The notes: generated by a model not told the origin, from the sequence alone. DNA of 64,000 bases from Bacillota bacterium (GCA_023435895.1 JAEZLH010000024.1:1-64000); one strand, 5' to 3'. Positions 1-8,090 are shown, counted from the stretch's first letter. Program-made: numbers and translations.

Positions 1-212
1 TTGCAGGTTTTTAATTAAAAATTCGACACAAGACAGAACATAAGTTAATTAAATGTAGAAATAGAGCAGAGTATTATAACGGATTTTTAGTATGAAAAAG
101 ATTTGCCAACAATTACTTGACTGAAACTAATCTGCTTTATCCCTTATGAAATAGTTTTTTTCAGTAAGGTACTGTGTTATAATAATATTAATTTTCTCGT
201 ATCGGAGGTCTT

Positions 213-611
213 ATGAGTAAGAAATCACTATTTATCTATCGTATTATAGCAATTATTATCCCAATCATGGTTTTAATATTCTTCCTGATTAAGGATATCT
301 TAATAAACCTTGTTACACAGGTTCCAGTTTGCCCCTTTTACTCCTATCTGCATTTGTATTGCCCTGCCTGTGGAAATACAAGAAGTGTAAGTTCCCTACT
401 GCATGGGGATATTCTTTCCGCTGCACATTATAATATTACTCCATTATTATTTGGGTTCTTCTTTTTACTGGGCTACATAGAACTGGTTGCAATCTGTTTT
501 CGTAAGCCTATCCTTCTTGTGCCCAGAAGAACTGCCATTTATATTGTTTTGATCATATTACTCTGTATTTATCTGATCGCTCGTAACTTTATTCCATCCT
601 TGGCTCCTTAA
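213..611 (+). CDS. DUF2752 family membrane protein
   Basis: A 132-residue integral membrane protein. It has hydrophobic segments at about residues 8-30, 75-95 and 108-125. Between the first two lies the family signature: Cys-rich CPACGNTR at residues 50-57, then LLHGD and AAHYN. This pattern (C-P-x-C-G-x-T-R, HGD, YN) is diagnostic of DUF2752, whose biochemical role is unknown. The start is supported by GGAGG nine bases upstream of the ATG. It converges on the DUF4190 gene, and the two share a bidirectional terminator. In this group of bacteria the two families are often neighbours, which suggests a linked envelope function (inference). The family call is secure; the function is open. Confidence 0.85.
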   Translation: MSKKSLFIYRIIAIIIPIMVLIFFLIKDILINLVTQVPVCPFYSYLHLYCPACGNTRSVSSLLHGDILSAAHYNITPLLFGFFFLLGYIELVAICFRKPILLVPRRTAIYIVLIILLCIYLIARNFIPSLAP

Positions 612-636
612 CCAAACGAATTATAGATTAAGAAGA

Positions 637-685
637 AAAGCTCTTTTGAAGTTGATTTTTACCTGTCCTTCAAAGAGCTTTTTTA
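637..685. terminator. Bidirectional terminator between DUF2752 and DUF4190 genes
   Basis: Near-perfect stem AAAGCTCTTT(T)GAAG / CTTCAAAGAGCTTT with a run of T on the + side. On the - side it reads TTTTCTTCTT. It can therefore serve both convergent genes. Confidence 0.8.
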
Positions 686-708
686 ATTTGATATTTTACT
701 AATTATTC

Positions 709-1209
709 TTAATAATAACCTTCTGTATAGCCGTTCATAAATTCTTGATAAAATCCAGATTGGAAGAAAAATACAACAAGTATAATTATTACAATAGACA
801 AAATCAGAGCTATTGCTGATAAAACAATACCTGTGACTGCCATCCATTTATTATTACTATTGCTGTTTCTCTTCAAGCTTAAAATACCCAGTATAATACC
901 AGCAATTGCCGGAGCCCAGCTAATAAAATACAAACAACAACCAAGTAGAAAGGTTGAAAGACCGCAAATAAAGGAAATCAAGGCTAATGTATCATTTTTT
1001 TTCGGTTCTTCATAATTATAATTTTGGTTATACTGATACTGTGAACCGCCGCTATACTGTGGTTGCTCATATTGATTTGTCTGCTCATTCGTATTTGCTT
1101 GCCCAGATGTGTTCGGTTGTTCAAATGTGTTTGGTTGTTCAAATGTGTTTGGTTGCCCAGATGTGTTATCAGCATTCATATTATCCGGCTGTTTATTAAA
1201 TTCATCCAT
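709..1209 (-). CDS. DUF4190 domain membrane protein with Asn/Gln-rich repeat N-terminus
   Basis: 166 residues. The first ~70 residues are low-complexity and hydrophilic, rich in Gln, Asn, Pro and Thr, with a short repeated unit QPNT(F/S)EQ seen about four times and then a Tyr/Gln-rich stretch. The C-terminal half starts KKNDTLALISFICGL and has two hydrophobic segments (about 76-110 and 122-150) joined by a loop with LGILSLKR, the typical DUF4190 layout. It is likely a small membrane protein with a disordered cytoplasmic tail. The ATG is preceded by AGGGGG at a good distance. The near-identical DNA repeats encoding QPNT units (about 1085-1160) are prone to copy-number change. Function unknown. 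Confidence 0.8.
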   Translation of the reverse strand: MDEFNKQPDNMNADNTSGQPNTFEQPNTFEQPNTSGQANTNEQTNQYEQPQYSGGSQYQYNQNYNYEEPKKNDTLALISFICGLSTFLLGCCLYFISWAPAIAGIILGILSLKRNSNSNNKWMAVTGIVLSAIALILSIVIIILVVFFFQSGFYQEFMNGYTEGYY

Positions 1210-1297
1210 GGATAGACCCCCTATTATATATTGAGATTAATAAAGTAACAATATAATCCTACCATATGGACGAACATACTTCAATTAGCTTTTTCAA

Positions 1298-1372
1298 ATT
1301 ATGGTAATTTGACTTTGATTATGGTACCAAAAGGTCTTTTAATAGAGTTCATTAGCAATTTGATACCATAAT
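1298..1372 (+). promoter_or_regulatory. Putative operator: three ATTATGGTA boxes upstream of the isomerase
   Basis: ATTATGGTA occurs at 1298-1306 and again at 1318-1326 (20 bp, about two helical turns, apart). Its reverse complement TACCATAAT is at 1364-1372. All three lie upstream of a consensus promoter at 1418-1446. This is the arrangement expected for an activator or repressor site; the regulator is not identified. Confidence 0.45.
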
Positions 1373-1417
1373 TAATATTCAATTTTAAATTTAATTCAAT
1401 AAGTAAACAAAATCAAA

Positions 1418-1446
1418 TTGACTAATATATCACAAACAAATATAAT
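1418..1446 (+). promoter_or_regulatory. Sigma-A type promoter of the isomerase gene
   Basis: TTGACT at 1418-1423, a 17-bp spacer, and TATAAT at 1441-1446, 46 bp before the ATG at 1492. Confidence 0.75.
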
Positions 1447-1491
1447 ATAGAATAGATTCATTTTTAAATGTATCAAATAGGAGGCTAAACT

Positions 1492-2970
1492 ATGAATTTC
1501 CCCAAAGTGAAAATTGGTATAGTTGCGGTAAGCAGAGATTGCTTCCCCATGGAACTATCCACCAGCAGAAGAAATGCTGTTGTAAAGGCTTATAGAGAAA
1601 GATTAGGCGATATCTATGAGTGTACTGTTACTGTTGAGAACGAAAAGGATATGAAAAGAGCGTTAGAAGAATTGAAAGAAGCAGAGTGCAACGCTCTTGT
1701 TGTATATCTTGGTAACTTCGGTCCTGAAACTGCTGAAACCTTATTAGCAAAATATTTCGATGGTCCTACCATGTTTGTAGCTGCTGCTGAGGAAAGCGGA
1801 GACGATTTGATGGATGGCAGAGGAGATGCATATTGCGGTATGCTCAATGCCAGCTATAATCTTAAGCTTCGTGAACTGAAAGCATACATACCTGAATATC
1901 CTGTAGGAACTGCTGAAGAAGTAGCTGATATGATCGGTGAATTTGCACCTATCGCTAAAACTGTTCTCGGTTTAAACAATTTAAAGATCATCTCCTTCGG
2001 ACCTCGTCCTCAGGACTTTTTAGCTTGCAACGCTCCGATTAAGCAGCTTTACAATTTAGGTGTTGAAATCGAAGAGAATTCCGAGCTTGACTTATTTGCA
2101 GCATTCAATGCACACGCAAATGATCCTCGTATTGCTGAAGTAATGGAAGATATGGCTAATGAACTTGGTGAAGGCAATAAAATGCCTGGTATCCTTCCTA
2201 AATTAGCACAATATGAGCTTACTTTACTTGATTGGGCCGAAGAACATAAGGGCGCAAGAGAATTTGTAGTATTTGCAAACAAATGTTGGCCATCCTTCCA
2301 GACACAGTTTGGTTTCGTACCTTGTTATGTGAATGGTCGTCTTGCAGCAAAAGGTATGCCGGTATCCTGTGAAGTTGATATCTATGGTGCATTAAGCGAA
2401 TATATCGGTGCTTGTGTCAGCGAAGATACTGTAACTCTTCTAGACATTAATAATACAGTTCCTGCTGATATGTATGAATCCGAGATTAAGGGCAATTTTG
2501 ATTACACCATCAAAGATACTTTCATGGGCTTCCACTGTGGTAATACTGCTGTCTGTAAGTTAAGCAACTCCTCAATGAAATACCAGAAAATCATGGCTAG
2601 AGCATTAGAGCCTAACCAGGAACCTAACATTACTCGCGGTACCTTAGAGGGTGATATTATTCCCGGTAAGATCACTTTCTACCGTCTTCAAAGTACTGCT
2701 GATGCTAAACTTACTGCATATGTTGCAGAAGGCGAAGTTCTTCCTGTTGCAACTCGTTCCTTTGGTGGTATCGGTATCTTTGCTATCAGTGAAATGGGAC
2801 GCTTCTATCGCCATGTATTAGTGGAGAAAAATTATCCTCATCACGGCGCAGTTGCTTTCGGTCATTTCGGTAAAGCCTTATATAACGTATTCCGTTATTT
2901 GGATGTGGCTGATATTGCCTTTAATCAGCCAAAGGGTATGCTTTATAAATCTGAGAATCCCTTTGCATAA
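1492..2970 (+). CDS. L-fucose/L-arabinose isomerase family protein
   Basis: A 492-residue cytoplasmic enzyme of the fucose/arabinose isomerase superfamily, which interconverts aldoses and ketoses using a divalent metal. The N-terminal two-thirds is the substrate-binding fold. The metal-site region includes CEVDIYGAL (E294), TLLDINN (D318) and GFHCGNT (H348), matching the Glu-Asp-His triad of FucI/AraA enzymes. It is shorter than FucI (about 590 residues) and sits in a clostridial subfamily whose natural sugar is not established, so no gene symbol is given. AGGAGG is 7 bases before the ATG. It is monocistronic, with its own promoter and a strong downstream stem-loop. No kinase or aldolase neighbour is present to hint at the substrate. 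Confidence 0.8.
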   Translation: MNFPKVKIGIVAVSRDCFPMELSTSRRNAVVKAYRERLGDIYECTVTVENEKDMKRALEELKEAECNALVVYLGNFGPETAETLLAKYFDGPTMFVAAAEESGDDLMDGRGDAYCGMLNASYNLKLRELKAYIPEYPVGTAEEVADMIGEFAPIAKTVLGLNNLKIISFGPRPQDFLACNAPIKQLYNLGVEIEENSELDLFAAFNAHANDPRIAEVMEDMANELGEGNKMPGILPKLAQYELTLLDWAEEHKGAREFVVFANKCWPSFQTQFGFVPCYVNGRLAAKGMPVSCEVDIYGALSEYIGACVSEDTVTLLDINNTVPADMYESEIKGNFDYTIKDTFMGFHCGNTAVCKLSNSSMKYQKIMARALEPNQEPNITRGTLEGDIIPGKITFYRLQSTADAKLTAYVAEGEVLPVATRSFGGIGIFAISEMGRFYRHVLVEKNYPHHGAVAFGHFGKALYNVFRYLDVADIAFNQPKGMLYKSENPFA

Positions 2971-2996
2971 TTCATAATTAACTAAAATGTAAAGTT

Positions 2997-3028
2997 GAGG
3001 AGGTAGGTGAAAATTCACCTACCTCCTC
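2997..3028 (+). terminator. Perfect stem-loop after the isomerase gene
   Basis: Fifteen-base perfect arms (2997-3011 and 3014-3028) only 26 bp after the stop codon. No U-run follows, so it may act as an RNA 3' end stabiliser as well as, or instead of, a classic terminator. Confidence 0.6.
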
Positions 3029-3230
3029 TCACATTAAGTATATCTAAAATACTTTTTCAGCAATAGGTATTATAAAGAAAAAATTAAGATTGAAAAAATT
3101 TCTTAACATATTTTTTCTAAAAAGGGTTAATCTAATTATAGAGAGTTAATTTCTAAAAACTTTCACAAAAACACAAAACTATTTTTATCTCATGAATTAG
3201 TAAGCCGCTAACCGGCAGATGGAGGTTATT

Positions 3231-3389
3231 ATGTCATATGTTTCCCCAGCAATTAAGGATAAGTTTGAGACATTGTCCACAGATTTAAAAAATGACATTT
3301 TGGAACGAAATGTACAGATTAATAACATTCATGATTTAATCGACGTACTTGACCAGATTGTGAAAGAATCAGAACACGATCAAAAATAA
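3231..3389 (+). CDS. Small conserved-looking protein (52 aa), function unknown
   Basis: ATG at 3231 preceded by TGGAGG at good spacing, stop TAA at 3387-3389. The 52-residue product is highly charged and almost entirely helical by composition, with heptad-like spacing of Ile/Leu (LKNDILERNVQINNIHDLIDVLDQIV). It resembles a short soluble helical protein that I recall as widespread in Lachnospiraceae but never characterised. No membrane segment or Cys pair is present. The strong ribosome binding site and coding-like third positions argue that it is real. Confidence 0.7.
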   Translation: MSYVSPAIKDKFETLSTDLKNDILERNVQINNIHDLIDVLDQIVKESEHDQK

Positions 3390-3584
3390 AAGCTCTGATA
3401 GCTTCAGGTGAAATAAGGATGCAATAAATAAATTTTCGGAAGGATTCAACTTACCTTTTTAGAATTTTATTATCATCCTTATTTTATTTTCTCCACAAGG
3501 AAGGAAATACCATAATTACACTTTCAAACAGCTGTTATAAATAGAATGCAGCATCATATATTAAATAAAAAAGAGATGGTTACG

Positions 3585-3824
3585 ATGAACAATCTTCTCT
3601 CTCGTCTCATGCTAATATTAATAACACTATTTGGGCTTTATCTGTTATTTTTGATTATTTGTAATATTAGTTGGAAGATTTATATCCTTATCTACACGAA
3701 ATATTCTTGGGGGCTTATCTTCCCTCATGCTAAGTATAAATCGATTGTACTAGCAATCACCATTCTATTCCTACTCTTTCTATATTTGCTTCTTAAAATC
3801 ATAATAAGGGGAAAAAGAAAGTAG
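3585..3824 (+). CDS. Small membrane protein, unknown
   Basis: About 79 residues from the ATG at 3585; in-frame ATGs also exist at 3546 and 3576. There are two long hydrophobic segments (about residues 6-30 and 50-72) and a Lys/Arg-rich C-terminus (RGKRK), so the C-terminus is probably cytoplasmic. No strong Shine-Dalgarno precedes any of the three starts; the best is AAGAG before 3585. No family recognised. It may be a real orphan gene or a chance hydrophobic reading frame in AT-rich DNA. Confidence 0.4.
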   Translation: MNNLLSRLMLILITLFGLYLLFLIICNISWKIYILIYTKYSWGLIFPHAKYKSIVLAITILFLLFLYLLLKIIIRGKRK

Positions 3825-3874
3825 AACGATATTTTACTATATCACTCTACAATCAAACTGCATATGAAATGAAT

Positions 3875-4258
3875 TTATGTGCAATCTAGCATAAAATTAA
3901 AAGCTTCTTTTCTTGTTCTAAATCTCATTACCGGGGTATCCGCATTTAATTTTTTTCTTACTTCTGTTTCAATTCTTTTCATCTGATAAAGTGTTAATGT
4001 TCTATTTCCATTGACAACGGCAATCTTATTTGCCCATGATAACAATATTTCAGCAGCCCTCTCAAAATTCGGAATATTCTGCTGAGCTATGGGATGCAAT
4101 CTGTTCGCCAATATTATTATTGAAAAAATTTTTGACTCATATTTATTAGTAACTTTTTGTAACGCAAATACATATTCATCAATCTGTTCCTTCGATAAAC
4201 TACCCGATAACTCAATGATAACCATATCTTTTACCATATCAATCATTAAGTTATACAT
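3875..4258 (-). CDS. Hypothetical protein, possible STAS-like fold
   Basis: 127 residues, soluble. The order of elements (VIIELSGSL strand, long helix with EYVFALQKV, FSIIIL strand, a helix around residues 60-78, IAVVN strand, final TRKEAFNFML helix) resembles SpoIIAA/STAS domains. The usual phospho-acceptor Ser motif is not obvious, so this is a tentative fold reading. A strong AGGAGGAG lies about 22 bases before the assigned ATG but only 3 bases before another, out-of-frame ATG. That ATG opens a 7-codon frame whose stop overlaps the start here, so translation may be coupled. Monocistronic. Confidence 0.5.
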   Translation of the reverse strand: MYNLMIDMVKDMVIIELSGSLSKEQIDEYVFALQKVTNKYESKIFSIIILANRLHPIAQQNIPNFERAAEILLSWANKIAVVNGNRTLTLYQMKRIETEVRKKLNADTPVMRFRTRKEAFNFMLDCT

Positions 4259-4275
4259 AATATTTCGTGTCCATG

Positions 4276-4620
4276 TCTCCTCCTAAGTATATTTCATATG
4301 CAGCTTTCATTGTACAATTGAAAAATCAAATAACAAAAAGGAAGCTCCAACCTATTTGTTGAAATCTTCCTCCCCATCTATAAAAATCATTTTTTCTATC
4401 CTTTATTAAGACATTCCCACCAATCCTATAGGACTATTTTACTATACCAAGTACATATTAGCAATTAAAATTGTGCTATTTGTTACCTTTTACTAATTTT
4501 GATAAATCCTCCTCCGCCTACAGAACCAAAATCTTTATCCTCCATGACATTCTCTTTCTATTGATTAGTGTGATTTTTTATACTATTACATAGATTTTCA
4601 TAATAATGAGGATAATACGA
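4276..4620. other. Intergenic spacer with no recognised feature
   Basis: AT-rich spacer between the divergent 127-aa and 70-aa genes. Apart from the ribosome binding sites at its two ends I see no convincing promoter, RNA or repeat. Confidence 0.5.
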
Positions 4621-4636
4621 ACAAGGAGGTGAATGA

Positions 4637-4849
4637 ATGGATTTATCAAATTCTTACTCAAAAGACATTCCTGTTCCTATGGTACAGACTTATAGCGGTT
4701 TTACACCGGGTGCTTTTATGAACTTTGGAGATAATTTGCTTGATTCTCTTGATTCCGATACCAGAGATTATGTTATAAAACATACCGGTGATAATCGTAC
4801 CCGTCAGGATATTTTAGATTGTATCGACCGACTGCATCATGGGAAATGA
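4637..4849 (+). CDS. Small hypothetical protein (70 aa)
   Basis: Excellent ribosome binding site AAGGAGGTGA before the ATG. The product is acidic and soluble. A proline-containing N-terminus is followed by FTPGAFMNFGDNLLDSL and a helical C-terminal half ending in DILDCIDRLHHGK. No membrane segment and no recognised family. A strong Rho-independent terminator follows, so it is an independent transcription unit. Function unknown. Confidence 0.6.
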   Translation: MDLSNSYSKDIPVPMVQTYSGFTPGAFMNFGDNLLDSLDSDTRDYVIKHTGDNRTRQDILDCIDRLHHGK

Positions 4850-4905
4850 TATGGATAATTTCAAGTTTAATACCTTGACTTGAAACATGCAAAATCAAAC
4901 AATAC

Positions 4906-4955
4906 AAAAGCATGAAGAGCCACAGAAATAATTCTATGAGTTCTTCATGCTTTTT
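4906..4955. terminator. Terminator after the 70-aa gene, also facing the GGGtGRT gene
   Basis: Stem AAAAGCATGAAGA / TCTTCATGCTTTT with T-runs on both strands. It terminates the + gene and, read in reverse, the - strand gene ending at 5019. Confidence 0.8.
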
Positions 4956-5018
4956 ATGTGGTTATATAAATTTCAGATCTGCAATAAATACATTTAAGCC
5001 ATACCTTAATTGTATTTC

Positions 5019-6029
5019 TTAGAACTTACCAGCCTCAGCAGCTTCCTGAATCGCAACTGCTACAGCCACAGTCATACCAACCATAGGGTTGTTACCTGCG
5101 CCGATTAAGCCCATCATTTCTACGTGAGCAGGAACGGAAGAAGAACCAGCGAACTGAGCGTCGGAGTGCATTCTACCCATAGTATCTGTCATACCGTAGG
5201 AAGCAGGACCTGCTGCCATGTTGTCAGGGTGAAGAGTTCTACCTGTACCGCCACCGGAAGCAACGGAGAAGTATTTCTTGCCTAAATCAACACATTCTTT
5301 TTTGTAAGTACCTGCAACTGGATGCTGGAATCTTGTAGGGTTAGTGGAGTTACCAGTAATGGAAACGTCAACACCTTCCTTATGCATGATTGCAACACCT
5401 TCTGTTACATCGTTAGCACCATAGCAATTTACTGCTGCTCTAAGGCCTGTGGAGTATGACTTACGAGATACTTCCTTTACCTCACCTGTATGGTAATCCA
5501 TCTGTGTTTCAACATGGGTAAAGCCGTTGATACGGGAGATGATCTGAGCTGCATCTTTACCAAGACCGTTTAAGATTACTCTTAAAGGCTTTGTTCTAAC
5601 CTTGTTAGCGGACTGAGCGATACCGATAGCACCCTCAGCTGCTGCGAAGGACTCATGTCCTGCTAAGAAACAGAAACAATCTGTTGTCTCTTCCAGTAAC
5701 ATCTTACCGAGGTTACCATGTCCAAGACCAACCTTTCTCTGGTCAGCAACGGAACCTGGAATACAGAAAGACTGTAAACCTTCACCGATTGCTGCAGCTG
5801 CCTCAGCAGCTTTTCTTGTATCCTTCTTGATTGCGATTGCTGCGCCTACGATGTAAGCCCAACTAGCGTTCTCAAAACAGATTGGCTGAATGCCTTTAAT
5901 CATGTTATATACATCCAGACCGGCATCTTTTGTAATCTTCTCTGCTTCTTCGATGGAAGCAATGCCGTAGCTGTTTAAAGCAGCATTGATCTGATTTATT
6001 CTTCTATCATATGATTCAAATAAAGCCAT
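5019..6029 (-). CDS. GGGtGRT family protein
   Basis: 336 residues, soluble. It carries the family-naming motif GGGTGRT at residues 259-265, preceded by a Ser/Thr-rich stretch (ITGNSTNPTRF at 224-234) and followed by HPDNMAAGP. Cysteines include C51, C89, C118/C120, C202 and C246. The family is widespread in anaerobic Firmicutes and has no assigned biochemical activity. It is second in a two-gene operon, 18 bases behind the Fe-S scaffold-like gene, and this pairing is the main clue to its role. AAAGGAGG precedes the ATG. Multiple glycine-rich turns suggest a nucleotide- or cofactor-binding fold, but I do not assign one. Confidence 0.85.
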   Translation of the reverse strand: MALFESYDRRINQINAALNSYGIASIEEAEKITKDAGLDVYNMIKGIQPICFENASWAYIVGAAIAIKKDTRKAAEAAAAIGEGLQSFCIPGSVADQRKVGLGHGNLGKMLLEETTDCFCFLAGHESFAAAEGAIGIAQSANKVRTKPLRVILNGLGKDAAQIISRINGFTHVETQMDYHTGEVKEVSRKSYSTGLRAAVNCYGANDVTEGVAIMHKEGVDVSITGNSTNPTRFQHPVAGTYKKECVDLGKKYFSVASGGGTGRTLHPDNMAAGPASYGMTDTMGRMHSDAQFAGSSSVPAHVEMMGLIGAGNNPMVGMTVAVAVAIQEAAEAGKF

Positions 6030-6047
6030 TGTATGTATCCTCCTTTA

Positions 6048-6740
6048 CTATTCGTGTCTTGGGTCGATGATCTTAACAGCATCTGCTACACGACCATACT
6101 GACCTTTCGATTTCTCCAATGCAGTGTTTGCATCGTCGCCTTTTTTGATGAAGTCCATCATTTTACCAAAGTTAACAAACTGGTAACCAATGATTTCGTC
6201 GTTCTCATCAAGAGCAAGACCTGTTACATAACCATCTGTCATCTCAAGGTAACGAGGACCTTTTGCAAGAGTACCGTACATAGTACCAACCATGCTTCTA
6301 AGACCTTTACCTAAATCTTCAAGACCAGCGCCGATCGGAAGACCATCCTCAGAGAATGCACTCTGTGTTCTACCATAAGCAATCTGTAAAAATAACTCTC
6401 TCATTGCAACGTTGATTGCATCGCAAACCAAGTCAGTATTTAACGCTTCTAAAACAGTTAAACCAGGAAGAATTTCAGATGCCATAGCTGCAGAGTGAGT
6501 CATACCTGAACATCCTACCGTCTCAACTAAAGCTTCTTGGATAATACCATCCTTTACGTTAAGAGTTAATTTGCAGGTACCCTGCTGCGGTGCACACCAG
6601 CCCACACCATGAGTTAAGCCTGAGATATCTTTGATTTCCTTTGCCTGTACCCATTTTGCTTCTTGAGGGATTGGTGCTGCTCCATGATGAACACCCTGTG
6701 TAACCGGACACATCAATTGAACTTCATGTGAATAAGTCAT
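6048..6740 (-). CDS. NifU/IscU-like Fe-S cluster assembly scaffold-type protein
   Basis: 230 residues from the ATG at 6740, chosen because AAAGGAG lies ten bases upstream; a frame extension to 6782 would run into the promoter. The central part resembles IscU/NifU N-terminal domains: a strand-rich segment with NVKDGIIQEALVETVGCSGMTHSAAMASEIL, equivalent to the GC(G/S)-x-x-x-x-S-S signature. Cys are also present at GWCAPQQGTC and DLVCDAI. The family is annotated as a scaffold, but the protein is longer than true IscU and always travels with the GGGtGRT protein, so it may serve a dedicated partner rather than general cluster assembly (inference). Confidence 0.75.
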   Translation of the reverse strand: MTYSHEVQLMCPVTQGVHHGAAPIPQEAKWVQAKEIKDISGLTHGVGWCAPQQGTCKLTLNVKDGIIQEALVETVGCSGMTHSAAMASEILPGLTVLEALNTDLVCDAINVAMRELFLQIAYGRTQSAFSEDGLPIGAGLEDLGKGLRSMVGTMYGTLAKGPRYLEMTDGYVTGLALDENDEIIGYQFVNFGKMMDFIKKGDDANTALEKSKGQYGRVADAVKIIDPRHE

Positions 6741-6767
6741 GTTTTTGAAACTCCTTTCAATATACAT

Positions 6768-6776
6768 AGTATAGCA
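6768..6776 (-). promoter_or_regulatory. Extended -10 promoter of the scaffold-GGGtGRT operon
   Basis: TGCTATACT on the - strand, 28 bp before the ATG at 6740, an extended -10 (TGnTATAmT). The -35 is poor. The same TGCTATACTAT string precedes glyA at 14148-14156. Confidence 0.45.
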
Positions 6777-6817
6777 TTTCATTTCCTTGTGAAGAAAATA
6801 ACAGCTTACAACATTAA

Positions 6818-6849
6818 ATTATCGTAAGTCTTGTCCCACTTACGATAAT
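6818..6849. repeat. Perfect 12-bp inverted repeat upstream of the scaffold operon
   Basis: ATTATCGTAAGT (6818-6829) and ACTTACGATAAT (6838-6849) around an 8-base loop, about 80-110 bp before the scaffold gene start. There is no T-run on either side, so an operator is more likely than a terminator. The remaining sequence to 7157 shows no other feature. Confidence 0.5.
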
Positions 6850-7157
6850 GATATTTTGGTGAACCCGCATAGTGATCCACCTTCACTACCTAACATATTT
6901 TCGCATAAATCACCACATAAGTCTATAGTTTTTTTATATAATTTTATGCGTAAATATGCCATTTCCATCATTAAAAATGATGCAAACGCACTTATTTAAA
7001 TCTATGCCAATGCTTGTATCATTATTACATAATTCAAATGAATAACCATTTTTACATGATTTTCACTGCATTTTTATTATCATTGCAATTAAAACCTTCG
7101 TCAGCTATTCATCATAATGATTGTAGAAAATGCATAAACACATCAACTATATTGATA

Positions 7158-7835
7158 CTAATTTAGTTTGCGCTTCTCTACTACTTCTCCGACTTTCTTA
7201 TAAATACTACTCTCCGGTACATAACCTCTTACCATGGATAATGGATAAATATTAGCATTTCTCCCGACAACAGTACCGGGATTTAATACACTATTACAAC
7301 CAACTTCAACATAATCTCCCAGCATTGCACCGAATTTCTTGAGTCCAGTTTCTACTTTTAACTCTCCGGCAGTTACGGATACCAGGGATTTGTCAGATTT
7401 TACATTGGAAGTAATGGAGCCAGCGCCCATATGTGCCTTATAGCCCAGGATGGAATCCCCTACATAGTTATAATGAGGTACCTGAACCTTATTGAACAGT
7501 ATTACATTCTTAAGTTCTGTAGAATTACCCACAACGGCACCCTCGCCTACAATCGCGTTGCCACGGATGAAGGCGCAATGTCTGATTTCTGCCTCTTTGC
7601 CAATAATTGCGGGACCGTTAATGTATGCAGTGGGAGCGACTTTGGCTGACTTTGCGATCCATACAGTTTCACCAACCTGATCATACTCCTCCGGTGATAA
7701 GCCCTCACCTATTTTAATAATTTCATCCTTAATCTTTGGCAGTACTTCCCAAGGATACATACAGCCGGAAAATGCTTCTGCTGCAATGGTTTCCTCCAAA
7801 TCATACATCGATTGAATCATTAAATGCTCTGACAT
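7158..7835 (-). CDS. GlmU-type left-handed beta-helix protein (acyltransferase half only)
   Basis: 225 residues from the ATG at 7835, which has GGAGGAATGATT directly upstream. After ~60 N-terminal residues, hexapeptide repeats run from about residue 65 to 205 (e.g. AIVGEGAVVGNST, SILGYKAHMGAGSI). They include the HMGAGSITSNVKSDK segment also found in GlmU C-terminal domains. The N-terminal uridylyltransferase (Rossmann) domain of bifunctional GlmU is absent, so the common annotation 'UDP-GlcNAc pyrophosphorylase' is misleading. A sugar or nucleotide-sugar acyltransferase role is likely. It stands alone, with no cell-wall gene next to it. Confidence 0.75.
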   Translation of the reverse strand: MSEHLMIQSMYDLEETIAAEAFSGCMYPWEVLPKIKDEIIKIGEGLSPEEYDQVGETVWIAKSAKVAPTAYINGPAIIGKEAEIRHCAFIRGNAIVGEGAVVGNSTELKNVILFNKVQVPHYNYVGDSILGYKAHMGAGSITSNVKSDKSLVSVTAGELKVETGLKKFGAMLGDYVEVGCNSVLNPGTVVGRNANIYPLSMVRGYVPESSIYKKVGEVVEKRKLN

Positions 7836-7963
7836 AATCATTCCTCCTAAAATCAAATTTTTTTAACATGATCGGGGTTCAAAAGCCCTGTTTATGCTGT
7901 GATTATTGCAATTTGAAAATTGCGGATAAATCTTTTGTAAGAACTTTTGACTTCTAATTAATT

Positions 7964-8031
7964 TATTACTTATTCGTCTTGATTGATTGAAGCCTTTTAT
8001 TACATATTCGTCTTGATTGCTTGAGGCTTTT
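7964..8031. repeat. 34-bp tandem repeat, two copies, downstream of topB
   Basis: TATTACTTATTCGTCTTGAT at 7964 is repeated with few changes from 7998. It is followed by an inverted repeat CTTGAG...CTCAAG and a short CTATTTCGCTT-like repeat up to 8090. Located in the spacer after topB. Confidence 0.6.
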
Positions 8032-8090
8032 TGATTAATCTCAAGTATCGAATACTATTTCGCTTTCTATTTTGTTTACTATTTCGCTTA

